A stretch of 64,000 nucleotides of DNA from Streptomyces aurantiacus (GCF_001418335.1 NZ_LIPP01000032.1:82132-146131); one strand, 5' to 3'. Positions 9,040 to 18,659 are shown, numbered from the stretch's first letter. The notes: generated by a model from the sequence alone, not told the origin. Numbers and translations: made by a program.

Positions 9040-10188
9040 ATGAGAGTGCTCATCGTCGCACTGGTGCCGAGCCATCTGATGTCCATGGTCCCGGTCGCCT
9101 GGGCCCTTCGGGCGGCCGGGCACGAGGTCCTGGTCGCCGGTGGTGCTCCGGTGGTGGAGCGCGCCGCGGCTGCCGGACTCTCGGGAGCCGCCGTGAGCGA
9201 ACCTCCGGGCAGGCGGGTGCGGAGGTCGGCGGCGCCCTCGGGGCTCGCCGGTACGGGGCCGGACTGGACGCTCCTTCAGGAACGCTGGCGGCAGCGTGTG
9301 GACGGCGTCCTGGACGAACACCTGGCCGTCGCCCGCAACTGGCGGCCCGATCTGCTCCTCGTGGACCCGATCGAGTTCAGCGGTCTGATCGTGGCGGCGG
9401 CGCTGCGTGTCCCGGCGGTGCTGCACCGCTGGGGGCCGGACCGCATCAGTTCCCAGTCCGTTCCACGAGCCATCGAGGCGCTTGCCGGGGTGGCGGCCCG
9501 GCGCGGCGTCGAAGAGGGCCCGGCGCTGCCCTCGCTGGTGCTGGACCCGTGCCCGCCGACTCTGCAGTGCCCGGAGGCGTCGGCCTCCCAGCCGATACGG
9601 TTCGTGCCGTTCAACGGGGCGGGTTCGCCGCCCGACTGGGCGGCCCGGCCGCGCACCGGCCGCCGGCTCTGCGTCTCCTTCGGCGGTGAGACGTCGATGC
9701 TGACCCGGCCCGTCGTCTGGGAGTCCCTGATGCGTGAACTGGCGGCCGTACGTGACCTGGAGTCGGTCGTCACGGCCGTTCCGCGGGACGCGGCCGGCCT
9801 GCCCGCCGCCGTTCGCGTCCCGGGCCCGGTGCCGCTGGACCTGTTCCTCGGGGGCTGCGACGCGCTCCTGCACCACGGCGGCGCCGGAACCGCCCTGACG
9901 GGTCTCGCGTTCGGGGTGCCGCAGCTGATCGTCGCCCAGCCCAACCCTTCGTGGGCGGCGGTCGGCGAGCGGGTTGCCGCGCGCGGCGCCGGTGTCGTAC
10001 TCGATCCGGACATCGCCCTGCGCGAGGAATCCCCGAGTGGGCTGCGGGTGGCGCTGGAGGAGGTGCTGTCCTCTCCCGGTCACCGGTCGGCCGCCGAGTC
10101 GCTGGCCGAGGAGATGTCCCGGCTGCCGGCGCCGAGCGCGGTGGTACCCCTGCTCACGGAACTGGCGGCAGCACCGGTCGGGCGCTGA
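9040..10188 (+). CDS. GT1-family glycosyltransferase (second copy)
   Basis: A 382-residue GT-B glycosyltransferase of the same family as the one at 5.8 to 7.0 kb but clearly diverged. N-terminal MRVLIVALVPSHLMSMVPVAWAL and the donor motif ALLHHGGAGTALTGLAFGVPQLIV near residue 280 mark the two domains. Two diverged transferases fit a disaccharide or two different sugars, in line with the predicted trideoxy and C-methyl sugars. It is the third gene of the exporter operon. Its last 35 bases overlap the 3' end of the oppositely oriented SARP gene, so no separate terminator fits between them. Confidence 0.88.
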   Translation: MRVLIVALVPSHLMSMVPVAWALRAAGHEVLVAGGAPVVERAAAAGLSGAAVSEPPGRRVRRSAAPSGLAGTGPDWTLLQERWRQRVDGVLDEHLAVARNWRPDLLLVDPIEFSGLIVAAALRVPAVLHRWGPDRISSQSVPRAIEALAGVAARRGVEEGPALPSLVLDPCPPTLQCPEASASQPIRFVPFNGAGSPPDWAARPRTGRRLCVSFGGETSMLTRPVVWESLMRELAAVRDLESVVTAVPRDAAGLPAAVRVPGPVPLDLFLGGCDALLHHGGAGTALTGLAFGVPQLIVAQPNPSWAAVGERVAARGAGVVLDPDIALREESPSGLRVALEEVLSSPGHRSAAESLAEEMSRLPAPSAVVPLLTELAAAPVGR

Positions 10189-13100
10189 GGCCCACGACCA
10201 GCGGCTCGATCCCGTCGAGGGCCACGGGTCTCGCGGCCTCGTACCGGTCGTCGCCCAGGGCCGCCCGGGTCGTTCGGGCGATCCGGCGGACGTCCGGGTC
10301 GGCGTCGAGCCGCTGGCCCCGGACGGCGGCCGCGGTCCGCAGGAGGACGGCGGCGGACTCGGGCTCGGCCCGGGCGAGTGCGATGTCCGCGGCGAGGACG
10401 AGCACACGGGCGGTGAGCTGGGCCTCGTCGACCTGCCGGGCGAGTTCCAGTGCGGTCGTGCAGGCTTCCAGCGCGGCGGGAAGCCGGCCTTCGGCGACCG
10501 CCAGGTGCCCCCGGCTGGTGAGAACGGCCGGGCGGTAGCCGATTCCCGTCCCGTGCGCCGTGACCTCGGCGAGGGCCCGGTCAAGCACTCGGCGGGCCTC
10601 GACGAGGCTGCCGCCGGTGCGGTGCAGGTCACCCAGCGCGAGATAGGCGACGCCCAGGACCTCACCGAGGCCGAGCCGGGAGGCCTCCGCGGCGGCTTCC
10701 ACCAGACCGGCCTCCGCCGGGCCCATCTCCGCCGGGCCGAGCTCCGCCGGATCTGCCTCGGCCCGGTCCGAGGCGACGGCACGGGCGTGTTCGACCGCGA
10801 GCCGGACCATGAGCATCGGCCGGTCCTCGGCGACACCCAGCTCGGTCACGGCGCGCAGCGCCTCCTCGATCGCGCCGATCGCGGCCACGTGGTCGCCCCG
10901 GGCACTCTCCGCCTCGGCGAGCGCGGAGAGCGTGTACGTCAGCCCGAGGCGCTCGCCGATGGTGCGGAACCCGTCGAGCGCGCCACGCAGTTCGTCCCGC
11001 GCGGCGTGCGGCTGCCCGGCGTTGGCGAGCATCCGGGCACCGAGCATCCGGGCGAAGGAAGCGATCCACGGGTCACGATGGCCGTTGAGGGCGCGCAGTT
11101 GTTCCCGTACGAGCTCCGGCGCCCCGGAGGCGAGCGGGCCGAGGACCGCGGCAAGCACCAGAACGGGGTGGTCCGCCCCTTCCCGGTTCCGCTCGTTGAG
11201 GTCCTGGATCAGCGCCAGCGCCTCGAAAAGGTGCCCGACACCTTCCTGCTGCCCGAGCAGTGCCCCGCCCCGCAGTCCCCCGACGGCACAGACGATCGCC
11301 CGTTCGACGGGCCGGGTCCCGCAGGGCACGGCGAGTGCGCGACGTGTCCACTCCATGCTTTCGGCGCGGCGTCCGCTCAGCAGCCAGAACCACTCCAGCG
11401 AGGCGACGAGTCGCAGCGCGAGTTCCGGTGGCGCGGCGTCCACGGACCAGCGCAGGGCCGCGTGGAAGTCGTCCAACAGCCCGGTCAGCGCGGCGAGTTC
11501 GGTGCCCTGTCCGATGCGGCGCAGCTTCGGTTCGGCGCTCTCGGCGATCGACAGCAGCGTCCGGGCGTGGCGAAGCCGCAGCGCCGTCTCGTCGCCCGCC
11601 GCGGCGAGCTGTTCGGCGGCGTACAGCCGTACGGTCTCGGGCATGCGGTAGCCGATCCGCCCGTCCGCCTCCGCCGTCTCCTCGGTCTGCACGACGGACT
11701 TGGCGACCAGGGCGGAGAGCAGCGGGTCGAGGTCGGCGGCGTCGAGTCCTTCTCCGGCACACACCCGCTCGATCAGCGTGAGGTCGACGCGGCCCACGAA
11801 GACCGCGAGCCGACGGGCCAGTGTGCGCTCGGCGTCGTCCAGCAGGTCCCAGGTCCAGTCCATGACGGCCCGCAGAGTGCGCTGTCGGACGTCGGTGGTG
11901 GCTCCCTCGGATCCCAGCAGCCGGAATCGGTCGTCGAGCCGGTCGCGGATCTGCCCGACGGACAAGGACAGCAGCCGGGCGGCGGCGAGTTCCAGGGCCA
12001 GCGGCTGCCCGTCGAGCGCCCGGCAGATCGCGACGACCGGTTCCACGGTGCGCTCGTCCAGCGCGAACGCGGGGCGTACGGCGGTGGCGCGGTCGGCGAA
12101 GAGCCGTACCGCGGGGCTGTCGGCGGCGTCGGCGGTCCGCCGGGGCAGCGCGAGCCCGTGGAGGTGGTGCAGCCGCTCGCCGCTGACGCCGAGCGGCTGC
12201 CGGCTCGTGGCGAGGACACGCAGGTCGGGGCACTGGGCGAGCAGCGCGGTGGCTGTCTCGCTGACGGCGCCGACGACGTGTTCGCAGTTGTCGAGGACGA
12301 GCAGCGCCCGTTCCTCGGCGAGCAGACCGGTCAGCCGACGCAGCACGGCGCCCCGAACGGTCTCGAATCCCGGTGCGGAAAGCAGTCCGGCCTCTCCGGC
12401 TCCCGTGGCGTCCAGGATCGCGCGGGGCACGTTCACCGGATCGGTGACGGTCGCGAGTTCGGCCAGGAAGACGTGGTGGCCGGTGCCGGATTCGCCGATA
12501 CGGCGGGCCGACTCCAGGGCCACCCGGGTCTTGCCGACGCCACCGGGACCGGCCACGGTGACCAGCCGGGCACGCCCGAGCAGCTCCTGGATCCGCTCGA
12601 CATCGGCCTCCCGGCCGACGAGTTCGGTGAGCGGCACGGGCAGGCGCCGCCCGGGCACGGTCCTTCGGGGCTTCGGAGGCGGCCGGTCGCCGCGCAGGAC
12701 GTCCAGGTAGGCCTGGTGGAGTTCCGCGGAGGGGTCGATCCCGTAGGCCTCGACCAGCTGGGTCCTCGCGTCCTCGTAGACGGCGAGCGCCTCGGTCCGC
12801 CGGCCCGCCGCGTGCAACGCGCGCATCAGCTGGACCCGTGACGTCTCGCGGAGCGGGTCCTCGGAGACCAGGCCCGCGAGTTCGGCGACGAGTCCGGCGG
12901 CGCCGCCCCGCGCGAGGTCCGCGTCGATCCGCTCCTCCCGCGCCCGTCTGCGCAGCTCTTCGAGCCGCGTCGCGTGGGCGCGTACGACCCCGGTGGTGGT
13001 CAGTCCGGCCAGGGCCGGACCGCGCCACAGGGCCAGTGCGTCGCGCAGCAGGGCCGCGCGCCGCTCCGGGTCGCCCCGCACCGCGCCGACGGCCGAGACG

Positions 13101-13420
13101 AGCGATTCGAAGCGGAGCGCGTCGACGTCGTCCCGCCGCACGAGGAGCCGGTAGCCGGTCGGGCTCGACTCGACGGCAAGGCCCGGAAGGGTCCGCCGCA
13201 GCCGGGAGACCAGTGCCTGGAGCGCGTTGTCCGGGGCGGACGGCAGGTCGTCGTCCCACAGTGCTTCGAGGAGGTCGGAGCGGGCCACCTCCCGGCCCGC
13301 GGCCAGCGCGAGGACCGCGACGAGCGTCTGCAGCCGGGCTCCGCGCACCTCGGCGGCAGCGCCGTCCGTGGCCCGTATCCGCAGCGGTCCGAGGACGCTG
13401 ACGACCGCACCGGCTGACAT
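10154..13420 (-). CDS. SARP-family transcriptional activator with ATPase and TPR-like domains
   Basis: A very large cluster-type activator (1088 residues). Residues 1 to about 95 are an OmpR-like winged helix (LQTLVAVLALAAGREVARSDLLEALW), followed by the BTAD all-helical domain to about 250 (AVYEDARTQLVEAYGIDPSAELHQAY). A central P-loop ATPase follows, with Walker A VTVAGPGGVGKTRVALES near residue 290 and Walker B LLVLDNCEH. The remaining half is helical, TPR-like. This layout is that of AfsR-type and large pathway-specific SARPs. It probably activates the sugar and exporter operons through direct repeats such as those at 7173 to 7200. ATG at 13420 is the only plausible start. Confidence 0.9.
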   Translation of the reverse strand: MSAGAVVSVLGPLRIRATDGAAAEVRGARLQTLVAVLALAAGREVARSDLLEALWDDDLPSAPDNALQALVSRLRRTLPGLAVESSPTGYRLLVRRDDVDALRFESLVSAVGAVRGDPERRAALLRDALALWRGPALAGLTTTGVVRAHATRLEELRRRAREERIDADLARGGAAGLVAELAGLVSEDPLRETSRVQLMRALHAAGRRTEALAVYEDARTQLVEAYGIDPSAELHQAYLDVLRGDRPPPKPRRTVPGRRLPVPLTELVGREADVERIQELLGRARLVTVAGPGGVGKTRVALESARRIGESGTGHHVFLAELATVTDPVNVPRAILDATGAGEAGLLSAPGFETVRGAVLRRLTGLLAEERALLVLDNCEHVVGAVSETATALLAQCPDLRVLATSRQPLGVSGERLHHLHGLALPRRTADAADSPAVRLFADRATAVRPAFALDERTVEPVVAICRALDGQPLALELAAARLLSLSVGQIRDRLDDRFRLLGSEGATTDVRQRTLRAVMDWTWDLLDDAERTLARRLAVFVGRVDLTLIERVCAGEGLDAADLDPLLSALVAKSVVQTEETAEADGRIGYRMPETVRLYAAEQLAAAGDETALRLRHARTLLSIAESAEPKLRRIGQGTELAALTGLLDDFHAALRWSVDAAPPELALRLVASLEWFWLLSGRRAESMEWTRRALAVPCGTRPVERAIVCAVGGLRGGALLGQQEGVGHLFEALALIQDLNERNREGADHPVLVLAAVLGPLASGAPELVREQLRALNGHRDPWIASFARMLGARMLANAGQPHAARDELRGALDGFRTIGERLGLTYTLSALAEAESARGDHVAAIGAIEEALRAVTELGVAEDRPMLMVRLAVEHARAVASDRAEADPAELGPAEMGPAEAGLVEAAAEASRLGLGEVLGVAYLALGDLHRTGGSLVEARRVLDRALAEVTAHGTGIGYRPAVLTSRGHLAVAEGRLPAALEACTTALELARQVDEAQLTARVLVLAADIALARAEPESAAVLLRTAAAVRGQRLDADPDVRRIARTTRAALGDDRYEAARPVALDGIEPLVVGLSARPVLPPVP

Positions 13421-13521
13421 GCGTTCATTGTGCCGCAGGAACCTCGCGCCGGCCCCGGTCGCCGATCACCTCCGTGCGAGGAGCCACCGGACAATCAGGC
13501 ATCAGGAGGTGTCAGGAGGTG

Positions 13522-14754
13522 TCAGACGACGCTGAGTTCCGGCAGCGGGAAGACGAGCTTGCCACCGCCGTCCCGGTACGCCTGTTCCCGCTCGACGAAT
13601 CCGTCGCGATAGATCCAGGGCAGCACGAGCAACTGGTCGGGGCGGCGTGACTTGGCCTCGGCCTCGGTGACGACGGGGATACCGGTGCCGGGTGTGAAGC
13701 AGCCGTCCTTGTCCTTGTTGACCTCACCGATGCACGGCAGGTCCCGTTCGGTGATCCCGCAGTACTGCAGGATCACGTTGCCCTTCGTGGACGCGCCGTA
13801 TCCGACGGTCAGCTTTCCCGCCGCGCGGGAGGTGTCGAGGAAGTCCCGCAGTCCGTCGCGGTATCGGGCGGCCCGCCGTGCGAAGGCCTCGAAGGGCGCC
13901 ATGGTGTCCAGGCCGAGTGCGGACTCGCGGGCGCGGATGGCGGCGACGCCCGCCTCGTCGACGTGGTGGCGTGTGCCCTTCTTGGCGAGGACGACGCAGA
14001 GGCTGCCGCCGTACACCTCGTTCAGCTCCGCGCGGAGGACGGTGAGTCCGGCGCGTTCGGCCATCCACTCGATCTGGCGCAGGGCGTAGTACTCAAGGTG
14101 TTCGTGGCACACGACGTCATAGGCGGTGGCTTCGAGCATCGCCGGCAGGTAGCTCTGTTCCAGCAGCCACACTCCGTCGTCGTCGAGGATGTCGTGGACG
14201 TCCCGCATGAACTCCAGGGGCCGCGGCAGGTCGTAGAACATGGCGATGGACGTGACGACCCTGGCCTTGCGCCGGCCGAAGTGACCGGTGAACACGTCAC
14301 GGGAGAAGAACTCCGGGATCAGCGTGACGTGTTCGGGGTAGTACTCGCGGAAGTTGTCACCCGTCGGGTCGATGCCGACCAGGGTGGGCCCGTCGCTCGG
14401 GTAGGCGCGCAGCAGGGTGGAGTCGTTGCTGCCGATGTCCAGGACGAGGTCGCCCGGGCCCGGGCCGACGAGTTCGGTGAGCAGGGCGGCCCTGCCGCCC
14501 AGGTGCCGGATCATGAACTCGCCGAGGCCGGACCGGTATCCGTAGCCCTCGCCGTACATCAGCCCGAAGTCGGCGGTGTGCCGCAGCTGGGCGAGGCCGC
14601 AGCCGTCCGGGGAGCACCGGACGAGTTCGAGAGGGACGGTGGGGACAGCCTCGTCGCGGGTGCGCGGAAAGACGCCGGTGAGGGCCTGCGCGCCGAGGTC
14701 GAGTATCGGCAGCAGCGTGCGGTTGCCGCAGACGCGGCACTCTTTGATGGTCAT
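13522..14754 (-). CDS. NDP-hexose C-methyltransferase
   Basis: A 410-residue enzyme with the three-part layout of NDP-sugar C-methyltransferases (TylC3, KijD1 type). There is an N-terminal zinc-binding region with Cys pairs CRVC and CSPDGC, a central SAM-binding Rossmann domain (LVLDIGSNDSTLLRAY near residue 100) and a C-terminal domain with LTVGYGASTKGNVILQYCGI. It methylates a 4-keto sugar at C3 (less often C5), giving axenose-, mycarose- or kijanose-type branched sugars. Because a sugar that loses its C3 oxygen through the E1 enzyme would not normally be a substrate, the cluster should make two different sugars. ATG at 14754 follows a good GGAGAGG site. Confidence 0.87.
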   Translation of the reverse strand: MTIKECRVCGNRTLLPILDLGAQALTGVFPRTRDEAVPTVPLELVRCSPDGCGLAQLRHTADFGLMYGEGYGYRSGLGEFMIRHLGGRAALLTELVGPGPGDLVLDIGSNDSTLLRAYPSDGPTLVGIDPTGDNFREYYPEHVTLIPEFFSRDVFTGHFGRRKARVVTSIAMFYDLPRPLEFMRDVHDILDDDGVWLLEQSYLPAMLEATAYDVVCHEHLEYYALRQIEWMAERAGLTVLRAELNEVYGGSLCVVLAKKGTRHHVDEAGVAAIRARESALGLDTMAPFEAFARRAARYRDGLRDFLDTSRAAGKLTVGYGASTKGNVILQYCGITERDLPCIGEVNKDKDGCFTPGTGIPVVTEAEAKSRRPDQLLVLPWIYRDGFVEREQAYRDGGGKLVFPLPELSVV

Positions 14755-14947
14755 CGCCTCTCCAGACGGTGGGTGATCACGACGGCCGCCGCGGGCCCGT
14801 GGCTCTTCCTCGACCGCCCGGTGCGGCCGGCGGCGGACAGCCTGCGCTCGGAGCGGCACGCCGAACGTATGCGCGCCGCCATGAACGGGCCTGGAGCACT
14901 GCTCGACTGCCGCTCGGCGCGCACCTCGCGTCCCGGGCGGGTCCCGG

Positions 14948-16504
14948 TCAGCGGACCTCGAAGTTGCCCATCATCATCATGTCCTCGTGCTCCAGGTTGT
15001 GACAGTGGAAGACGTACTTGCCGCGGTGGCCGTCGAACCGCGTGATGATCCGGGCCTGTTCCGTGGGCCGCAGGTCCAGGGTGTCCTTCCAGCCGTGGTC
15101 GAAGCGTCCTGGTTTCTTCGTGCCGCGTCCCAGCACCTGGAAGTGCACCAGGTGCAGATGGATCGGATGGTGGAAGTCCGCGTAGAGGTTCCAGATCTCG
15201 GTGTCGCCGAGGCGGGGCGCGGCGTGGATGTGGTCGACGGAGAACGGCTCGCCGTTGATGGTCCAGCCGTGCCGGTCGCCGATGGCCTCGGACCGGAAGA
15301 CCATGTCCCGTTCCCTGACGGCTCGTCCGGCGTCCAGGGGCTCGATCACCGAGAGTTCGGACGGCACGTGGCTCTCGTCCTTGGCTCTGCGGGCGATACG
15401 GAACTCCATGACCTGGCGCGTCGGTCCCTCGCCGAAGTCGTTGACCAGCCGGACCCGCTGGCCGACGCGGTAGCGGGAGAAGTCCACGACGACCTCCTGG
15501 CGCTCGGCCGAGGCAAGGTCGACGTACGGGTGGGTGAGCGGCCTGGCCAGCAGGCCGCCGTCCGAGGCCACCTGGACCAGGGGCTCGTCCACGCCGTCCG
15601 GGGCCGGGTCCAGGCGCAGCCGGTAGCGGCGGGCGTTGGAGGCGTTGAGCAGCCTCAGCCGGTGGCGTACGGCGTCGACTTCCCTGTACGGCCAAGCGGT
15701 TCCGTTGACGAGGATCACGTCGCCGAGGACGCCCGCCTCGTAGGGGGTCGTGACGCCGGGGGTGGCGGTCAGGTCTGCGTCGACGCTGGGGTAGCGCAAC
15801 CCGCCGTCCTGGTCGAAGGACCGGTCCATGATGACCAGGGGCAGGTCGCGGTCGCCGTCCGGGAACGGCAGGGCCCGCTCCTCGTCGTCGGTGATCAGGT
15901 GCAGCCCGGCGAGGCCGCGCCAGACGCTCGGCCCGGTGAAGTCCATCCGGTGGTCGTGGTACCAGAGGGTGGCGGCGCGCTGGTCGGTGTCGTACGTGTA
16001 GCTGCGGGTGCCACGGCTGAGGTCGCCGTCGCCGTGGTGCGGGCCGTGGTGAGCACCGCTCGTCGGCAGGATCTGGTCGGTCGGGTAGCCGTCGTGCCGG
16101 GGCGCGTTGTGGCCGCCGTGCAGGTGGACGACGGTGGGCACGGGCAGTTCGTTGCGGTGGCGCACGACGGTTCTCCGGCCGCGCCGGGTGACCAGGGTCG
16201 GGCCGGGGAGAATGCCGTCGTATCCCCAGATGGGGGTGCGCACTCCGTCGATGATCTCGGCGGTCGACCGGCGCTGGGTGATGTCGTAGGTGTCCGTGCC
16301 GCCGGTGGTACTGGTCGGCCTCAGCACGGGCGGTACGGTCAGCGGCTTCCGGAAGGCCTCGGGCAGCGGGACCTCGCTGGTCAGCAGGGTGCCGGTGGAG
16401 TCCGTGCCGCGGAAGGCGAAGCCGAGCACGCCGCCCCCGCCGACGGCCAGCGCGGCGGCGCCGGTGCCCAGAAGGACGGAGCGCCGCGAGAGGCGACCGC
16501 TCAT
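14948..16504 (-). CDS. Tat-exported multicopper oxidase (bilirubin oxidase / CotA / phenoxazinone synthase-like)
   Basis: A 518-residue three-cupredoxin laccase-like oxidase. The N-terminus LSRRSVLLGTGAAALAVGGGG is a twin-arginine signal. All four copper motifs are present: VHLHGGHN, WYHDHRM, HPIHLHLVHF and HCHNLEHEDMMMM, the last carrying the type 1 copper Cys-His and an axial Met. It oxidises phenolic or similar substrates with reduction of oxygen to water outside the membrane. A role in dimerising or oxidising the cluster product is possible but unproven; copper or metal stress handling is the alternative. The ATG overlaps the stop of the upstream membrane protein gene (ATGA). Confidence 0.88.
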   Translation of the reverse strand: MSGRLSRRSVLLGTGAAALAVGGGGVLGFAFRGTDSTGTLLTSEVPLPEAFRKPLTVPPVLRPTSTTGGTDTYDITQRRSTAEIIDGVRTPIWGYDGILPGPTLVTRRGRRTVVRHRNELPVPTVVHLHGGHNAPRHDGYPTDQILPTSGAHHGPHHGDGDLSRGTRSYTYDTDQRAATLWYHDHRMDFTGPSVWRGLAGLHLITDDEERALPFPDGDRDLPLVIMDRSFDQDGGLRYPSVDADLTATPGVTTPYEAGVLGDVILVNGTAWPYREVDAVRHRLRLLNASNARRYRLRLDPAPDGVDEPLVQVASDGGLLARPLTHPYVDLASAERQEVVVDFSRYRVGQRVRLVNDFGEGPTRQVMEFRIARRAKDESHVPSELSVIEPLDAGRAVRERDMVFRSEAIGDRHGWTINGEPFSVDHIHAAPRLGDTEIWNLYADFHHPIHLHLVHFQVLGRGTKKPGRFDHGWKDTLDLRPTEQARIITRFDGHRGKYVFHCHNLEHEDMMMMGNFEVR

Positions 16505-16950
16505 GAGGAGGCCCCTGTGCCGGCGGGCTCGCCGGCGCGTCCGACCCGTAGGGCGACCACGAAGGCACCCGCGATCACCGCGACGCCGAGCGGAATGTGC
16601 AGGGACAGCAGCCGGGCGGCGCCCGCGCTGTTCAGCACCTGGGCGGCCCCGAACAGCCCGAGGGCCGACAGGAACGGCCACATCCGTCCCTTGCCACGCC
16701 ACCGCAGCAGGGCGGCCGGGACGAGCGCGCAGACCAGGAGTACGTCGGTGAACGTCGCGCCGTACTGATGCCACCGCAGGGCGTCGTAGCTGCCCGACAT
16801 GAACTGGCCGGCCAGGACCGCCTGCCCGAAACAGGCCGCGGCGACGGTGTACATCAGCACCGCGTACACGCGCCCGTACAACCGCCTCCTGCGGGCCCCC
16901 GTTGCCGGCGCCGACGGCACAGTCTTCCCGTCCGCCGCTTCCGCACTCAT
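16501..16950 (-). CDS. Small membrane protein of unknown function
   Basis: A 149-residue protein with about four transmembrane segments (VYAVLMYTVAAACFGQAVLAG, FTDVLLVCALVPAALL, MWPFLSALGLFGAAQVLNS and LHIPLGVAVIAGAFVVALRV) and a basic N-terminal RRRR stretch. I do not recognise a named family. It is translationally coupled to the multicopper oxidase and is the first gene of that two-gene operon, so a role in electron transfer, membrane anchoring or copper handling for the oxidase is possible. ATG at 16950 has a GGGGGA site; a GTG at 16971 is in frame. Confidence 0.7.
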   Translation of the reverse strand: MSAEAADGKTVPSAPATGARRRRLYGRVYAVLMYTVAAACFGQAVLAGQFMSGSYDALRWHQYGATFTDVLLVCALVPAALLRWRGKGRMWPFLSALGLFGAAQVLNSAGAARLLSLHIPLGVAVIAGAFVVALRVGRAGEPAGTGASS

Positions 16951-16983
16951 GACTGGAATTCCCCCGCTCACGAAGTAGCCGAA

Positions 16984-17017
16984 CTACATCGTAGACTAAA
17001 TGAAAACTACGCCGTAG
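16984..17017. promoter_or_regulatory. Paired operator-like palindromes in the divergent oxidase / hydrolase-TetR promoter
   Basis: Two copies of an 11-base palindrome, CTACATCGTAG (16984) and CTACGCCGTAG (17007), lie with centres 23 bases apart in the short AT-richer gap between the multicopper oxidase operon and the hydrolase-TetR operon. The second copy is perfect. Such paired palindromes are typical of TetR-family operators, and the TetR gene at 18.0 kb is the closest candidate to bind them and control both directions. Confidence 0.55.
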
Positions 17018-17076
17018 ACAGATATAGAGACAGAGTCAGAGTCAGGCCATGGGCCTCAAGCGAAATGAGAAGTCGG

Positions 17077-18009
17077 ATGAGCGAGCACGAGCCGCCTCGT
17101 GGACGAGCGGTGGCCGCGAGGACGGGCACCGTGCTGGTCTCCCGCGCGCGACTGCACACGGAGCGGCTCGGGCAGGGCCCCGCGCTGGTACTCATCTCGG
17201 GTGGCGGCGGTGACGCCGGGATGTACGAGGACGTCGTACCGCTGCTCGCCGAGCGGTTCACGGTGATCACCTTCGACCGGCGCGGCAACTCGCGCAGCCC
17301 GCTCGCCGACCCGGCGGCGCCCGTGGCCGTGGCCCGGCAGGCGGACGACGTGATCGCGATCCTGGACCACTACGGCATCGAGCGGGCGTACGTCTTCGGC
17401 AACAGCGGGGGCGCCATCATCACGCTGGAACTGCTGGCGCACCACGCCGGACGGCTGCTCGGCGCGGTCGTCCACGAGCCACCGCTCATCCAGGTGCTGC
17501 CCTGCGACAGCCCGGAGCGCAAGGCCCTTGAGGACATCGAACGGCTCGGCCGGGAGAAGGGCCCGTTGCGTGCGTCGGCCGCTTTCGGCGCGATGACGCT
17601 GTCGCGGCCACCGCGGATGTTCGTGTCCCCGCGGGGGCAGGCCGTGATCGCCGCGGCGTCCCGCGTGCTGTTGGCCGCGGGCGGACCCGTGCGCCGGGCG
17701 ACCGGACGCGAGCCCGACACGATGACGCGGATGCTCGGGAACTCCGCTCTGCTCATCGAGCGGGAACTGCCCGACTTCTGCTTCGCGTACCAGCCCGACC
17801 TGGAGGCGTTGCGACACGTCGACGTCCCCTGGTGCCTGGCCACGGGCCGGGACAGTCAAGGGCGCCCCTACCACCGGCCCGCTCACGTCCTGAGCGGCCT
17901 GCTCGGCGTAGCATGCGAGGAGTTCCCCGGCGGCCATACGGTCTACCAGCAGCTTCCGGCGGAATTCACCCAGCGGCTGACCACGATTCTGGACGCACTC
18001 CCGTCATGA
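17077..18009 (+). CDS. Alpha/beta-hydrolase
   Basis: A 310-residue alpha/beta-hydrolase of unknown substrate. It has the oxyanion-region sequence LVLISGGGGDAGMY, the strand FTVITFDRRGNSRSP and a nucleophile elbow GNSGG (Ser110). The likely acid-histidine pair sits in the C-terminal part, ending GGHTVYQQLP. No signal peptide is present, so it is cytoplasmic. Two ATG codons, 17065 and 17077, fit; the second is kept. Its stop overlaps the start of the TetR gene, so the regulator is produced with it. Hydrolase plus TetR, divergent from an exported oxidase, suggests a small inducible detoxification unit. Confidence 0.8.
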   Translation: MSEHEPPRGRAVAARTGTVLVSRARLHTERLGQGPALVLISGGGGDAGMYEDVVPLLAERFTVITFDRRGNSRSPLADPAAPVAVARQADDVIAILDHYGIERAYVFGNSGGAIITLELLAHHAGRLLGAVVHEPPLIQVLPCDSPERKALEDIERLGREKGPLRASAAFGAMTLSRPPRMFVSPRGQAVIAAASRVLLAAGGPVRRATGREPDTMTRMLGNSALLIERELPDFCFAYQPDLEALRHVDVPWCLATGRDSQGRPYHRPAHVLSGLLGVACEEFPGGHTVYQQLPAEFTQRLTTILDALPS

Positions 18010-18659
18010 CGACCGACAAGAACACCGCGGGGGGCAGTCGGCCGTCCCCCGCTGCCAGACCGACGCTGAACCGGACGTACATCGCCGCGGCGGCACTGGC
18101 GCTCATCGACGCCAACGGCCTGGGCAAGTTCTCGATGCGCAAGCTCGGTTCGGGTCTCGGGGTCGATCCCATGGCGGTGTACCGCCACTTCAGGGACCAG
18201 GAGGAACTCTTCGACGGTGTCGCCGAGGCGCTCTTCGACGAACTCGACATGGAGTCGCTGCCCTGGGACTCCACCTGGCGCGACGTCACCGAGCAGTACT
18301 GCCTGCGGCTGCGGGACACCCTGCTCGCCCATCCGCAGGCCGTCTCGGTCTTCGCGACCCGACCGGTGCGCTCCCGCGCGTCCATCGACACGGGGGTACG
18401 GCTCATCGAGCTGCTCCGGGCCGCGGGCTTCTCTCCGGCGCACGCCCTGCAGATCGCCCGCTGCCTGCGCGAGTTCACCATCGGCCACGCCCAGAGCCTC
18501 GCGGTGGTGCGGCTCGGTTCGCGGAGCCGCAGCAGGAAGCCGTCGCCCGACTCGGCCGCGTACAACATCCTCGCCCGGGCGGCGGACGACACGGAGATCG
18601 ACGAGCACTTCGGCATCGGCCTCACGGCCATGCTGGACGGATTCGAGCGGCTGGCCTGA
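18006..18659 (+). CDS. TetR-family transcriptional regulator
   Basis: A 217-residue repressor with an N-terminal helix-turn-helix (TYIAAAALALIDANGLGKFSMRKLGSGLGVDPMAVYRHF, residues about 22 to 60) and a helical ligand-binding domain resembling the TetR C-terminal class. The YRHF ending of the recognition helix is typical. It is coupled to the hydrolase gene by a 4-base overlap. The two palindromes at 16984 to 17017 upstream of the operon are its likely binding sites, which would allow both self-control and control of the divergent oxidase operon. Confidence 0.88.
   Translation: MTTDKNTAGGSRPSPAARPTLNRTYIAAAALALIDANGLGKFSMRKLGSGLGVDPMAVYRHFRDQEELFDGVAEALFDELDMESLPWDSTWRDVTEQYCLRLRDTLLAHPQAVSVFATRPVRSRASIDTGVRLIELLRAAGFSPAHALQIARCLREFTIGHAQSLAVVRLGSRSRSRKPSPDSAAYNILARAADDTEIDEHFGIGLTAMLDGFERLA

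Noticed and set aside
9974..12841. A 955-codon plus-strand open frame opposite the SARP gene.
   Set aside because: The minus strand encodes an unmistakable SARP with ATPase motifs. The plus frame is the usual high-GC antisense shadow.
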